From Glutinoglossum americanum (lineage: Eukaryota; Ascomycota; Geoglossomycetes; Geoglossales; Geoglossaceae): DNA of 64,000 nucleotides. The notes under the pieces were generated by a model. That model made no database searches and was not told the DNA's origin. It saw only the letters and a list, made by a program, of their open reading frames with translations. The DNA lies in NCBI GenBank assembly GCA_020080175.1, contig JAGHQL010000002.1:1-64000 (forward strand). The letters are read 5' to 3'. Below, piece after piece: positions 29,965 through 46,500 of the stretch. Positions within the stretch are counted from its first letter, which is position 1. Each line of letters opens with the position of its first letter. Both the position numbers and the translations under genes were made by a program.

Positions 29965-31350
29965 ATGGCGGCATTCGTCCGAGTCTCTGGTCCACCAAAC
30001 AGCAACTATCTCGTGGGATATCCCGGAATATCAGCAACTCTAGTGAGCGCCATTCAGTCCTCATTCGGTCGCCTTGTCTTTCTGTGGACCTGCAGCTCAG
30101 GTTACACTGGGGCGGAGCGAGTGCGTCTTGAAGTATCCAACTTCGCTGACATCATTGATCTCATAGCCGCGAATAGAAGGGAAAGTAGAGATACGGCCTT
30201 CAGTTGGCGTCTCTGCGCCTGTAGGCATATCCCTCGTCACAATCGCACTATACCGTCGTGAAACAATCCACCCCGCCGCCGATTCCGTTCTGAAAACCCG
30301 TCTTGCAGCTCCCCGGAAGGAAATAACGGATATCGTTGGGAAAGAGATGCTCTTATTCAGATGTCCAGTGGGTAGAGAATTTGAAAATGTTCTATCTATG
30401 GATCTACCTTTCATATTGTTCATACCGTTCGGTCGCGGACGGGATGAGCAGGCACGAAGAGTTCCACCAGCCTCTATACAGCTGGCGTCACGAACAGCAG
30501 AGACATATTACGAGCTAGTGGTCACTGTACAGCAGGGCCATCAGGAACAGAAAAAATATGCTTTTCCCGTGCCAATCGAACGCTACGATACCTTATCTAC
30601 TTTTGGAATGTACAACAGACCCCAGTCCTCAGAAATGGTCACCGATCACCTCGTCACTCTCGGGATCTCTCTACCCCGATGGTCTTACGGCCCGCTAGAC
30701 CCTATCAGTGTGTACATCAGACTGTCGCCGAATTCTGATTGGATGGCGAAGGCAAAACGAGTGACTATACAGAAGATTGTGATAGGAATCGAGGAGCATA
30801 TAACATTCAATCACGAAGGCGATGAGCCGAGCACCAAAATAAACAAGATAGCAAAACAGGTGCAAGCTGTCGGCCAGAAATTGCCAGAGGGAGGGTATAA
30901 CACAGACCTAGGGCTTATTTTCCCTGCTAAGGATACAAGGGATTCAGATGGGATAGTTCCGCGAGGGAAACCAGCATTTCCAATGTATGCTGTCACCAGT
31001 TTTACGACAACCGGTTCCCTATATAAGATAGAGTTCTACCTGACTGTGAAGGTACAACCCTTAATCTTTATCATTTCGTCAACCTCCAGTTTTATTGACA
31101 TTCTTAGGTGCACCTGACATCCGCTAGAGACATCACACACCGACAACCGATCATTGTATGCCCTCTGGACCACACTGGTTGCAAAGAAGAAATGGAAGCA
31201 ATAGAGCAAGCCGCGAAGGATGCAGCACATGTTAACACCGATAACCCCATGCTCCCCGCGCAGGTGATAGTACGGCCAAACGACCCAAATGCACTACATG
31301 CATTGGGAATGACCATGGTTGGAAAACAAAGGAAACTCTTGATCGAGTAG
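29965..31350 (+). CDS. Arrestin-like protein, 401 aa
   Basis: Exons: 29965-30042, 30167-31051, 31108-31350 (402 codons). The N-terminal reading FVRVSGPPNSNYLVGYPGIS joins across a 124-bp intron to ATLPRIEGKVEIRPSVGVSA, which begins the arrestin-N beta sandwich. Family-like pieces follow: PVGISLVTIALYRRETI, FILFIPFGRGRDE and YELVVTVQQG, then a second beta domain with LPRWSYGPLDPISVYIRL and TTTGSLYKIEFYLTVK. Fungal arrestin-related proteins are usually adaptors for ubiquitin ligases or trafficking. I saw no PPxY motif, so that role is not assured. The protein is shorter than yeast Art proteins and soluble. Confidence 0.8.
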
Positions 31351-32649
31351 AAAGAAGGAGAAGAAAAAGAAAAGAAAAGACTCACGGGACTCACAAAAAG
31401 CAGCCAAAAAGGTTTACTGAGACCGGCGCCATGACGACTAAAAGGAGAAAAAAGGGGTGTGTGGGGTGAAGCGTGGATTGGATTTAAAGATTCGGTACAT
31501 ACACATTTTCCCTTAGCAAACTCCCTGTCTTTTGAAGCAGAGTGGGCTCCCCACACCGCCACAATCTCCCATCTTATCCCTCGGAAACTGGAGTTCTACA
31601 AGGGTCGCTCTACATCTCTCTCCATCTCAACCGGGGCGGCGCAGGTGCGTATCTCGGGATTTCCGGAGTAGGAGCGATATCGTTGACAAAGTTATGGAAA
31701 TGAGGAATACTCTCTCTGGAGCCGGAGGAGTAGAAATTTGTACTTTGAATTATCGTTTGTGCATTTGCCGGGGAGTCTTGGCATGGATATTAATGCGAAA
31801 TCCTCCTCTGCGAGACAAGAAGAGTGCTTGGGTTGGAATTTACGAATAAGGCGTCATGATGTATTGGCGAAATTGAATTTCACTTTCATGTTTTATTTCC
31901 CTACTTTTTTCTCTTTTGGGAGACAACCCAACCTGTGTATACGTATGGGATCTCCAAGATCCGTGAACTCTTAACACCCTGTAGCGGTCGCGGAGATAGA
32001 AAGCAAATAAAGTCATAAAGAGATGTTCTTTTCCGTGTGCAGTTGGCTGCCGCTAGTGTATTAATTTGATGTAAATCTGATATACATATACATAGGAGTG
32101 AGAAGAATTAATGCCCCCTCAAATGCTGAGAATCAAAGGCAAAGGCGATACCGAGACCCGAGCCCAAAAGGGTCAGCAGACCGGCTGGTCTGCCTGCTTC
32201 CTCTCTGCTAGTATCCCAATTGGGTGTGGCTTTTATTTGCTCTGCCCCGCAGGCTCAGCCACTCAGCCATGAGGCGGCGGCGGTCGTTAAAAAACTTATA
32301 GGGAGGGGCCTTACAGCACCCCCTAACGTGTGCGTCGGGTTCGAATATTATAGTCAGAGCCGTTTGCACCAAACGATAAACTAAGTCGTTTGTCCTAATA
32401 CAAAACGCACCTAGGTGACAACATTTTATGCATACGGTTCGCAGTATACAGCTTGAGTATCTAGATGATGAAACAAAAGCTACATCCATCCTAAACGCCG
32501 GCCGATGCAGTCGCATTAGAATGCTAATTCAGATTAGATCTTCTTTCAGCCCTGGCTAGATTCCACGCGTGAGGTAGTGCTCATGAATCCTGCAAAGGTG
32601 CCCGTCATTTACGGACAAGAACGCAATAAGGTCCGACCAAGAGCAGCCC
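31351..32649. other. Convergent intergenic region, arrestin-like/MATE
   Basis: 1.3 kb containing a purine-rich run at 31350-31381 just after the arrestin-like stop. Short open frames at 31459-31974 and 32208-32516 have no domain. A sequence on the minus strand near 32262 resembles a tRNA A-box (TGGCTGAGTGG) but there is no matching B-box. No gene is called. Confidence 0.45.
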
Positions 32650-35026
32650 TCACGCCATCATATTACGCTTTTTCGCATCCTCTACCGCATCCTCCCAATT
32701 CGAACGATAGATGAACCACATTTCGGTCGCCGCGACCCTAAGTACGGTTACATCAGTCAATCGCTCGTTTTATATGGGCAAAGAGAAACACCAAAGCCCA
32801 TCTTGGGGAAAACCCACAATCCTAGCGCCAGAGCAACGCCACTCCAGAGACCGAAAAGGCCCCACTGCAGGCCAAAGGCCGTGCCGAAAGAGATAGGCAT
32901 GGCGATCTACTCAAGCCAGGTGACGTCAGCCCTTGGAGCCTCGCAGCTCCACGGGCAATTTGATACTACTCACGACATAGTAAAAGAACAGATTGACCCA
33001 ACCTCCAATTTCCTGTCGGCCTAAACCGCGGAGGATGCCATTGCAGTTCGCTGCCAACGCATCAAAAAGCTGGAACGCAGCACAGAGCGGTAGTACCTTC
33101 GCCACCATCTCGATTACGTCGGGATCATTAGTAAAGAGTTGGGGGATGAACTTGCGAAGACTGCTCAGAAGAATCATATTGAGCAGTCCAACGATTGCGG
33201 CAGCAACGAGGGCGACCTTAGCTGACGTTTTGGCAGCACCTGAGAGAGTGGCACCGATAAGATTGGCGATTCGCGTCGACGCCGCGATAGAGATGGGGAA
33301 GGGAATCTGAAAGGTGATGGAAGAGATAGTCCCTAGAATAGACTGTGCCGCCAGATGCGTTGTGGACAAGTAGCTTGATGCCAGGGTCAATATCTCAAAC
33401 GCAAGGAATTCCGCTTCAACCATGAGGAGACCAGGAAGGGCGAGACGGATCATTGGCCCCCAATTTGAAAACGCACGGTATGTAAAGCCATCCCAGCATT
33501 GCATCCCATTTACGAAGCGCACGTACAAGAAGAGGCAGAGCGGAAGAATAGTATCGGCGATGGCCACGGCTATAGGGGCACCGATGAAGCCCCACCCAAA
33601 TTTCTGTATATTGCACCCGCGTTGTGCGAAACTGTAAGCACGATGCGCCTTTTAAAATAAGAGACACACAGAACAGAAATGCCTAGTGTGCAAGCCGGGG
33701 GATGAAGTGTACCCCAATCGTACACGATGAGGTGACACGGAAATTATTTCATTTCACAGGGCAAGCTCTAGCGTTGTTCCGTAAGAGGATAGGGGCACAC
33801 TCTCAGCACACTATGGAAAACAAGATCAGTTGACTTACCCAAACTAATAGCCAATTCATAAGAGCATTCAGCGGAGCGCAGAATAGTAGCACATGGAGAG
33901 TTGCATTGAACATCCCCTGTGCCTGGAGATACCTCTTCCCACTCTCAAAGCATGCATATCCCGGGGCACCTATGAGCAAGATCCTAAGGTACCTTCCCGC
34001 CAAATCTCCCAACTCTGGATCCGGGACGACTCTCCGTAGTATGGCTCCAGCGCTTAGCCAGACAACGCCAATGGGAATTGTAACTAGCCACAGAAAGTAG
34101 ACCATGCGTTGCAGCTGCAAACCAACCAGCTTCTTCCGCCCAGATCCATACGCCTGGGCACAGAGTGTGTCGAGACTGGTTGCTAGACCGTGATAGATGG
34201 CATATCCAGTGATGTTGCTAGTCATGCTTGCAAGGCTCACAGCGCCTAGTGGGATCTTGCCCAAGTGGCCGACGGTGAAAATGCTCGCGACTGTGAGGGA
34301 ATATTGGAGAAGAAAAGTAACTATGAGGGAGCGAGAATACCTCCCTAGCGTCTTCGCTTCTCTCTGCCATGTTGTCTGGATTAACCCCGCGAGAACGGCC
34401 TCTTCCCACCGCTTCGCAATATTGTCATCGGAGCCGGAAATCTCTCTACCAAGCAAGGCTGACGTTTCTGTCGGAGCAGCAATGGCGGCCGGCTCCTCCT
34501 CTGCAGCTCTTACGTGGGAAAATAGTCTGGTTAGTCCTCCGGGACCGCTCGGCTTTGACGGGAGGACGTGATTGTCCCGCAGCAAACTCCGCTCATCCTC
34601 CTTCGCGGCCTGCCACCCACCCTTTGGCAGCCGGGAGCCTTCTGGCAGACGAACGGCGGGAAGGAGAGTGGGACGCGGCCCTATAGCAGTGATGCTCGGG
34701 CGTCGATATGAACCCACCATCGACACATCAGGGAGACCCGGCGCCTGTCTCGCGATTGACGGCTCCGCCTCGGATTCAGAATCATCGGATTGGCCGTAGA
34801 ACGGATATTCATTCAGGTCGCGAGCGAGAGAAGCTGCCGCAATAGGCGAGGAAGAGTACGGCGAGCCAATTGCTGGGAAATACGATGAGGAATGATACGA
34901 CGAAGAAAAGGGTTCATTGCTGGGCGTCGCCATGATTGCTGTAGCAGAGAGGCAGGCGGGACGGGGCAAGAGGTTTTGGTCTTGCTCATTGTGGGCGGTT
35001 GAGAGACGGGCGGGAAGGTTACTCAT
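32650..35026 (-). CDS. MATE-family multidrug/toxin efflux transporter, 664 aa
   Basis: Proton- or sodium-coupled exporter with 12 expected membrane helices in two bundles. Exons: 35026-33839, 33603-32974, 32906-32818, 32737-32650 (665 codons). The first 220 residues are a long Ser/Pro-rich cytosolic leader, usual in fungal MATE proteins. Family blocks: YSLTVASIFTVGHLGKIPLGAVSLASM, GLATSLDTLCAQAYGSG, YLRILLIGAPGYACFES, then LALPGLLMVEAEFLAFEIL, FPISIAASTRIANLIGA and QEIGGWVNLFFYYVV. Exon 4 supplies the last part, VAATEMWFIYRSNWEDA. Intron 1 is long for this window (235 bp). Start at 35026; Met32 (MATPSNEPF) is an alternative. Substrate unknown. Divergent from the DUF202 gene by 158 bp. Confidence 0.92.
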
Positions 35027-35184
35027 CGGCCCACAAAAATTAGGTTAGGGCTGCTGCTGCACGGCGATAAGATAATGCATCATGCGCCTTGCCGTCCGCC
35101 GCGGATAGCCGACCTTACGGGGAATTCTCTTTCCCAGACACCCCAAGCGTCGCCGCCTTCGCCACACGAATATTCAACGGGGCG

Positions 35185-35915
35185 ATGGCGACTGAGGTTG
35201 TCGAAAACACCTATCGCCCGTTCTATAACCCGTTGGGGGTCCGACCCGTTCTCGTCAGCAAGTATGGCTTCTCCCTGCACACCGTTCAAATTTGCCCTCA
35301 TGGTTCTCTCTCCTTACCCGTCCAAACAGGCATGATGAGGGGATCGGTCCTGTGGTCCTCGCCCGGCCGCTCTGCGGCATGCTCCTCTTCGAGAACAACG
35401 ACTCGGATGCGAGGGATCACTGTGCTAACGAACGAAGTATGTAACATGTGCTTGGCAATCGAGTCTGAAGCATGCTCACGTTGACCCGCCCACCAGCATT
35501 TCTCTCGTGGCTACGTCTTTCAATCTACCTGTCCGTAGTCTCCGTAGCCATCATCACGTCCTTCCATCTGAAGAACCAGCCTACCGCTACCGAGCAGCGC
35601 ATAGCACTGCCTCTAGGGATCGTTTTCTGGGCCCTTGCTCTGGCCTGCCTGATCTCCGGGTTTGCAAATTACCTACAGACCGTGACAAGATACAGCCGTC
35701 GGCAAGCTCTCGTACAGACGGGATTAAAGACGCAATTTGTGAGCTGTTCTTCCCCGGCACCCCCCCACCTGGCAAATTTGGCATTAGGTCGTCACTGTAT
35801 CGATATCGGGAGCTGATTGAATCGAAACTAGATCTTCACGGTTGTTGCTATCGCTATTATTGCCGCTTGCACCCTTTTTCTCTCTAATAATGCCAAGGAG
35901 TCAGAGGCGTCTTAG
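35185..35915 (+). CDS. DUF202-domain small membrane protein, 169 aa
   Basis: Exons: 35185-35261, 35330-35436, 35497-35738, 35832-35915 (170 codons). The DUF202 signature is clear: NNDSDARDHCANERTFLSWLRLSIYL, where intron 2 (donor GTATGT) splits the Thr codon. Three hydrophobic helices follow: LSVVSVAIITSF, ALPLGIVFWALALACLISGF and VVAIAIIAACTLFL, with VTRYSRRQALVQTG in between. The family is found in bacteria (YidH) and in fungal proteins, sometimes linked to the Vtc polyphosphate machinery; function here is unknown. I chose ATG 35185 (MATEVVENTY) because its donor phase joins to HDEGIGPVVLARPLCGMLL. The other upstream ATGs (35075, 35082) do not splice in frame. Confidence 0.82.
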
Positions 35916-36756
35916 CGTAGGTCTCTTACACACCAATGTCGGCATATGGACGACGGCAGATGGCATAAGTCCCTACGCCACCCTCAAAGCCAATCGCATC
36001 TCGCCACCCTACTCGATGCCGTTACGGCTCATTCTACATACCTCCCCCTTGGAAAGCGGAAAAGGTTCGGAGCATCTCTTACATCCTTCGTTGTTCTTTG
36101 CGCTATGATTTATTTGTTTAATATTATTTATTCTACACCCGTCAGATATTACACTTTACATATACTTCTTTTCCCCTCCTTTCCCATCAAGATTTGAACT
36201 GTGGGCGTGCCGATTGAGCTCGGTGTTTTCCGACACAAGGTTTCACTTGCACCAAGTTGGTTGCCGGGTTGACGTGAGGTGCGCTGACTCGGGTTATCCG
36301 CCCCCCGCGAATGTGTGATGCATAGGGTTTTGCCCGGGGGACTACAACACAGCATGATGAAAACTCACTCTTATATACCTCAGCATCTAATTTAATCTTG
36401 TTGTAGCGATTACATTTTCTTCGAGTGCTTTTTTTAGCGACAACTACCTTCTCCACTAGGCTGGGGCTTGTCGTACATGCCGCCATTGGGGTCATTTGCT
36501 CTACATAGTCTACCTTTTTTTAATAATAATAGCTTTACCAAAACTACCCCCGTGATGCATCGCATATAGCTGCATGGGGAGATATGCCCTTATTCCGCTA
36601 AAGGATGACCCCGTAGTGCCTGGCATGTTCCCTAGTGATATGGAAAAGCAACTACCGACTTGGTCTGCTTGGGAAATCTAGGAGGAATAAACACGCCCAA
36701 TCCAACTTTTAGACGCCGTTGCCCATGCTGATTCGACGTTCGGCGCTTGCTCGAAC
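35916..36756. other. Convergent intergenic region DUF202/SYO1
   Basis: 840 bp, AT-rich around 36110-36180 and with short A/T runs near 36520. Open frames are short and featureless. Confidence 0.5.
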
Positions 36757-40100
<3,344 letters not shown>

Positions 40101-41571
40101 TAACACGGTGCATGGGTAGCAAGCAGGATATATATCCCGAGGGAGCATTGCATTCGGTCGGACAATGTAACTCCGTCTTTTGTGTACCTATGTGTACGGA
40201 GCAATAGATGATCCAACCATCCAATGTGGTCGACATGCAGGGTAATCTTGGTTATCAACAAATCTCCGGACAGGCCGCATCTACGTGACCGGCTGCAGCC
40301 CACCAAAGCCTCCATTGGACTTCGTTGAAAAGTCTAGAAAATCAATCGGCTCAACGATTTCCTTGGAATGCAACGTTGTGCGTTGGATCCGGAGATGCCG
40401 CTAAATCCCACGCTCTTCTCTTCTTGAGCCCCAAGGCGTATCCTTCAACCAATCCCCAACACTCCCAGCGAGGGCGCCCCGCGCTAAGTAATAAATCCAT
40501 TACCCTAACGATCAACCGTACAGCTGCATGGCAGACGAGAGGCCTATACAAGCCTATACCACACCATACCATACCATACCATTCCAGACCATTCCTAACC
40601 AAGCGACCCATCGATGCCCGCCTCTAAACCGGCATCGAAGTCCGTTGATGAGGAGCCAGTGAATTAGAAGCCATCCCGCGTTCGGGAAGGCAATGGCAAT
40701 TGCCCAGCGACTTGCCGTCCACACTAGCCTGGTCATGAGACCACCCGGGAACAAAAGGATCATATAGCAAGGTGTCGTCTCCCGCATATGCAGAGCTATG
40801 TAGAGGCTCGTACCAATACATCTCAACCAGGCAAAGGATCAAGCGATTGCTAACGGATTTGCCTCTTCACCCCACGATCCTATCTATCGTTTTACTTCTG
40901 ATCAATGAATGGCAGCACTGCAGTTGATCACTTCCGAGGTCGTGTGACTTCAATTCTGCACGTCTATCCACAAGGCAGTCGAATTAAATTTAATTGACCA
41001 TGCATAGATAATCATCTCCATCTTTCCTTGCTCTTGGTGCTCTTAATACCCTAACTTCCTCAACTGTCTTTGGCTGCCTTAATGAGCCGCGCGCAGTTGA
41101 CTCGGGGGGGTTTTTAATTCCCGGCGTCCAGTATCCGCTAATACCCATCTCCTCATCGGCCATTGAGTCGTCTTTTTCTCCATTGATGTCGGTTGATAGA
41201 CGTCAATCCTGCTCGTGCTTACGCTTTCCTTTCCGTGTCAAAGCTGTCTCTAGATCTCAGCTGTCCAAGGTCCATACCGGTGACTCAACGAGATACCCCA
41301 ATTGCTTGTGAACAACCTGCGACTCGCGGCTTTCTTACTTTCAATCTTGCCGGACAGACTCTCTGCGGCTCGTGTAGTTGCATAACTTTCTCCGCCCCTC
41401 GCCCGCCATAACTTTGCTTTGATTTTTAATTATACAAGTCCCTTACGCCATCCAGCGAATATACTTTTCGAAAGTTCCACCGCGGTCACCACCAAGCTGG
41501 CTACCTCAGGAATCTCAAATCCGCAGGCTAGACCCAGGACCTTTAGGTTATTAAATCCTTAGGACATCAAC
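40101..41571. other. Intergenic region IDI1 to the GNAT gene
   Basis: 1.47 kb. It contains a short ACCAT/CCATA tandem at about 40562-40585 and a G-run near 41104. Several open frames lack domains. It should hold the promoter of the downstream gene. Confidence 0.5.
40562..40585. repeat. Pentamer tandem repeat (CCATA)n
   Basis: Three to four consecutive CCATA units within CACCATACCATACCATACC. Confidence 0.85.
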
Positions 41572-42425
41572 ATGGAGCAAACAGCTACTCTTACCGAGTC
41601 AACGCCGATCTCGAATGGCCACACTGAAAAGGCGACTGGCCATGCTGATGAGGTCCGTATCTTGACTATCGATGAATATCGCGAGGCGGCACAGTGTCTC
41701 GCTCTAGCCTTTGCGAAAGACGAGGTTGCCCGGTATTTCGTTGATACGAAGGACATGGCTGGCTACCCAGAAAAGCAAAAATGGGACCTCCATGTTGAGA
41801 TTCTTGAGTACCTTGTCGCCGCCCATTGCTACAGTGGGTTAGCCACTACCATAGGTCCAAACTATGATGCAGTAGCTCTTTGGTGGGGCTCTACTCCTTG
41901 GAGAATTTTTCTTTAGCTTTCTGGCTGACCTAGTTAGGATGCCTCCTGGAAAGGACGTGGGAGACTGGTTAACAACGCTAAGGAGTGGCATTTGGCGTTT
42001 GCATTATAAACTATCCTTAGAAGGGAGGAAACGCTTTTTCACGGAATTCCTGCCCTTACTCCATGACACCAAACAAGACATTCTAGGGGAGCGCGACAGC
42101 GACTCCTATTATTTAGTGTATCTTGGTTCTCTCCCCTCAGCTAAAGGCAAGGGCTATGCTAAAAAGTTGGTGCAACACATGACTAAGCAGGTACGGACGT
42201 CGCCGCTATTTGATTCAAACTCAGTTAATAAGAACCACGACTGACTCCGGCGTCTTAATATAGGCGGACGCAGAAAATCGCCCAATGTACCTGGAAAGTA
42301 GCGCCGGTGCTAATGTGGGGTATTACCAGAAGCTAGGGTTCGAATTAAAACGCAAGATCTATTTATCCCGCGGGGAGAAACCGGTCGCCATGGACGTTAT
42401 GGTGCGAGAGCCGTTCTACCGCTAG
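41572..42425 (+). CDS. GNAT-family N-acetyltransferase, 241 aa
   Basis: Acetyl-CoA-dependent transferase fold; substrate unknown. Exons: 41572-41882, 41938-42190, 42264-42425 (242 codons). The N-terminal 30 residues are variable; then VRILTIDEYREAAQCLALAF starts the fold. The junction restores VALWMPPGKDVGDW. Motif A with the acetyl-CoA pyrophosphate loop is visible: YYLVYLGSLPSAKGKGYAKKL. The last exon starts with ADAENRPMYLESS and GYYQKLGFEL, the usual strand 5 and helix of GNAT proteins, and ends MVREPFYR. Donors GTGGGG and GTACGG. Confidence 0.9.
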
Positions 42426-43524
42426 CGGGTCCGCGAAGTTGGGAGGAGGACTCGTCACGACCGGGGGCGTTTACTGAGTGAATCGCAGCGTGCTGGAAGG
42501 CGCGTTTGTCCAGAAGATTAAATTGTTTTTATTGGGGGCGAAAACGTGGCGGAGCATGGGAATAAATTGGAAGGATGTCTGTCGTTGGAGGAAGATCGAA
42601 TATCATTTATGCCTAGCTTCAATCTCTTTTATCCAACTTTCTATTAGGTTTTTTGACGACCGTTTATGATCAGAGACCTCATCTGCAATATAGAAGAATG
42701 TTATTTATTTTGGTATTTTCCCCCTCTCTCATCTCTACCTTTGGTCGGTTCAAGACACCCATGTCGCCGTGCACTGTTAGAGTGACCCCTCGGTTTGTGG
42801 GATCGGCTTCCAACCTGTTCAAGGAACGAGGTAGGGGAATCGACAAGGATAAACGAGAGAGGGGTTCCTGGGATCTGGCGACCTACATGTGTGGCTTGTT
42901 TTGATAACTGACGTTTACCCCGAGGCCTAAGCTTCGGGCTGTGCGGTAACGATAGGTTTGAGCAATAAGATAAAGCGGTGAGATCCTTATTGTGGTTACA
43001 GGCAACAGAGTGTGGTGTTTCCGCCAGGTAGAGCTTCAGCTGTGTGAGCGATGAGAGCCTATCAAAGTGGCTTAGTATTTATTTACAGGATGACGAATGG
43101 TGGACAGCGATGAATCCGAGGACTACATGGTGTCCCCGCATATGTATTGTACATCCATACATTAACTACAATAATGAAAAGCAAGCAAACAGCCCACGTC
43201 CCTTTGTCACAATTACCCATTACTCCTCTTGTGCTTTATATGTTGGGTCAAGACTACTAGGGAGATAAAATGCACTAAAAGAACAAGGCGAAAATGTCAT
43301 ATAGCCGCCGAACTAAAGTGCGGGTAAGAAAGCGGCAGGAAGTCAGTCTGAGAAAGAGAAAAGAAACAGAGTACATGTACCCTTCGCAAATTCCTTTATC
43401 TCATGATTCCTATCCCGTAAGATGTGAGTGACCATACCGGAAATAGGAGATTGAAAAACAAAAAATCGCCTCTACTAGGTGCGTGGGATATATAGGTGGC
43501 TTGCTGTCGATACTTAGTGATATC
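42426..43524. other. Convergent intergenic region GNAT/XlnR
   Basis: 1.1 kb with no supported gene. Small open frames at 42478-42904 and 43044-43268 have no domain. Confidence 0.5.
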
Positions 43525-46500
43525 TTATAAAGCGAGACCCGTGCCACCAGCCGTCCACCGGTAGAGCGCCAGCAGCTCCCGACGTCGAAGCTGTTGACCA
43601 CCCATATCTTCAGGAATACGTCCCCTCACCTGCGCAAGGGCCGAGTGCATAACCTTGTGAAAATTCCTCTGGAGATAGAAGAAATCGTCTCAGCAAAAGG
43701 GCTACCCATACAGCGATAAAAGCATCTGCTTAAATCTCACCTGGTATTCTGTGTTGAGGGTAATAACGCATGCTTCATGTGCGCGGACTATTGTTTCGCA
43801 GGCTTTGACGACGGAAGGGTTTGCTTCACCTTGGAGCTTATCGGCTATAAGTAGCAACAAGAAACTACCTTGGAGCAGGTATATCCCGAAAAAGAAAGGC
43901 ATGAAACTAAGGTCGGGATCGAACTTTAAGATATCTCCAACTGCCTCGGCCGCAGCGACGGCGTGTCCAGTTGATGAAATAAATGATTGAGAGGATATCC
44001 AAAGGTCACCATCGTCCAATAGGTTGATTGGGTCCCACTTGCCTGCGAGCAGAATATGAAGGACATGCATTATGTGAGTACCATAAGCCACGACAATCCT
44101 TGTTTGAATTTCTGACTCGGTCATCTGAGATCCTCCGCGGCCCATGGGTGGTAGGGGGCCACCGTTGCCGCCACTCTGGTTGGAATTAGCACCTAATGTA
44201 TTCCGCTCGTCACCGGAACTATATGTATCAGCGCTGCTCGCAAGATTTCTTACTTCGAACTCCCGAAGGCTCCTGCTATAGAGCTCGAGTTGTTGCGAAA
44301 TTTCAGACTCGTGAGCGTCCCACTCCTCGTCACTTCGGAACCCGACTCCGAAACGTGGGTGGTTCCTTGCGTGATGCAAATCGACAATCCCTCCAAGAAT
44401 TGACATGAGAGGGAGGAAGAACCCAAAAATGTTATATCCAGTGCACTCAAAACTTGGGCCTTGTCTTCGATGGTTTGTTAAACCACTGGACCCGTGCATA
44501 GTCGAGCCGCCGCCATAGACGTCGCTGAATTGCCATATAGCCTCATCAACAGGAAGAAACAGTCCTTCGCATTCAACGTCCAGCAGGGCGAGTGGCCTGT
44601 TGTAACACAGAGCGAGGTGACGATCCGCAATATACAGTAGCCACCAGATTCTCCGTCTCTCTTCTCTTCCCTCTTCGCCAATGTTCTTTTGAATGTAGGA
44701 AGGGCTGGAGTTGTTGCTTTGTGCGTGCCTCGACCCACCCAGCATATTTGCCGATTGCTGGTGATCGGCAGTTGTCTCTAGGTCGATCTCACTCTCCCCG
44801 TCGGCGTCAGTATTGTTAGCAGAGGTACCCATGGGATTCATAGGGTCTACGCTTGGCGACGGACCCGGAGGCAATTCACGATTTAGCTTCAATTCTCTGG
44901 CTAAGCAGCACGCTGCATACCACCAACGCAAGCTTGCAGCTTTGTACTCGCTCGCCGAAACAATGCACGCGAGGTGAATGTAAGTCGCAACATCGTCTAA
45001 AGATCCGGCAGCACCGACTGCTCCTCCATTCGATCCCCCGACTTCATCCCGATTGGCCATCGCTGGCATAGCAACCCCTGGCTCACCGGTCGTTACACCA
45101 TTAATTGCCGCTCCTGTCTGATTAACCTGCCCCTTCAATCCAATCCCGTTCGGCGGAACGTGAACTAGTGGTTTGAGTAAGCTCACCGTAAGTTCCAAGA
45201 GCTTTCGGCAGGTTCGTACGCGTGCTGCCGGGGGCACAGTTAGGAATGCTGCATCGCTCGTTTGCGCCGCCACCCAAAGCATACTTGCGAGCAGAGCGGG
45301 GCTGCAGGATCTCGGATTAGTCGGATGCAAGAAAGAGCGCTTCCGGAAGACGTAGCCAAGAATGTAGGGAGACAGAGGATGCACATAGACCGAAGAGGAG
45401 CTCGAGAAATATAGGTCAAGGAGGTCGCAAGCAAGGGGAATTGGCAAGAATGACCCTATGTGAGGTAGTAAGGGTCGAAGAACAGGGTATCTCAAAGCCT
45501 GAGCTGATGGTGGGTGATTGTGTTGCTGCGGGGTGTTCGCTGGCGGAATATTCGTCGGCAAGGATGGCAATGAGAGCCACCCAGGAGACCCGGAGGCCGG
45601 AGAATTCGCGAGGAACCCTGTAAGAGGACTGTCGCAAGACCTCGGCATTGGAGAAAACCCGGTTGTATGGCCCTGGTGGCTTTGTGGGCTAAGCATGGCA
45701 AATGTAGTATCTGGGTAGGGGTGTACACCACTGGTTTGTCCAACGCCACCAGAAAGTTGAGATACGCTCTCACGATTCTGCAGCATGTGGCTTGTGGTAG
45801 AATGTTGAAAGTCCTGCATTCGATCATAACCACTCAACGCTAACCCGGCACCATCTTCCACGGCTTCGCTACGTGGTATGTGTGAAGTGGAAGTTTCATC
45901 TGGTGGATGTTGGTTGAGGGCTGGCAGTTGTTGGTGATGGTGGTGATGCTGATCCATGGTCGAAATCCCGGATATCCCACGAATATCCCCAAGGCTGTTG
46001 GTGCGAAGGTTGGCTTTTGCCATATCTTGACTTATGCCTGTGGGCGCGCTCAATAAGTTGTTCCCTAAGCTCATTGTTCGAGATGCGGGTGGAGGTTGAA
46101 GGTCGCTCAACGGCGCACGACCCCCACCGCTATTCAGACTCTGGATAGAACCAGCTGGAGAAGGATCCTCTGAAGAAAAGCCATTTGGTGACTGCACAAT
46201 GCCTGCGACAGCAGCAGCAGCAGCGGCGGCGGCTTGCTGCTGTTGGATGTCCTTTCGGGATGCCTTTCCTCTTTTTTTTCGTTCACGTACATATTCACAA
46301 GAGAGGCTAAAGTCTAGCTTCCCCCGAAGCGATTGTTAGACTCAATCTGGTAGGGATATACAGGGCTCCAGTTATATATTCGGCTGGGGTCACTTACCAA
46401 CGCAATGCGCACAAGGAAGCTTTCCGTCACATTTAGTTCTCAATTGGTTGCATTGATCGCAGGCTCTGCTGATCCGTCGCCGTACAGGGCCAGCGGACGA

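Noticed and set aside
32225-32345. tRNA-like A-box (TGGCTGAGTGG, minus strand) and a separate GGTTCGAAT on the plus strand
   Set aside because: The two boxes are on opposite strands and no cloverleaf forms.
35075-35335. ATG at 35075 as start of the DUF202 gene
   Set aside because: Its donor phase does not join to the exon coding HDEGIGPVVLARPL; ATG 35185 does.
36180-36260. tRNA-like boxes on the minus strand (GAGCTCAATCGG, GTTCAAATC)
   Set aside because: The boxes are only about 20 nt apart, with no room for an anticodon arm.
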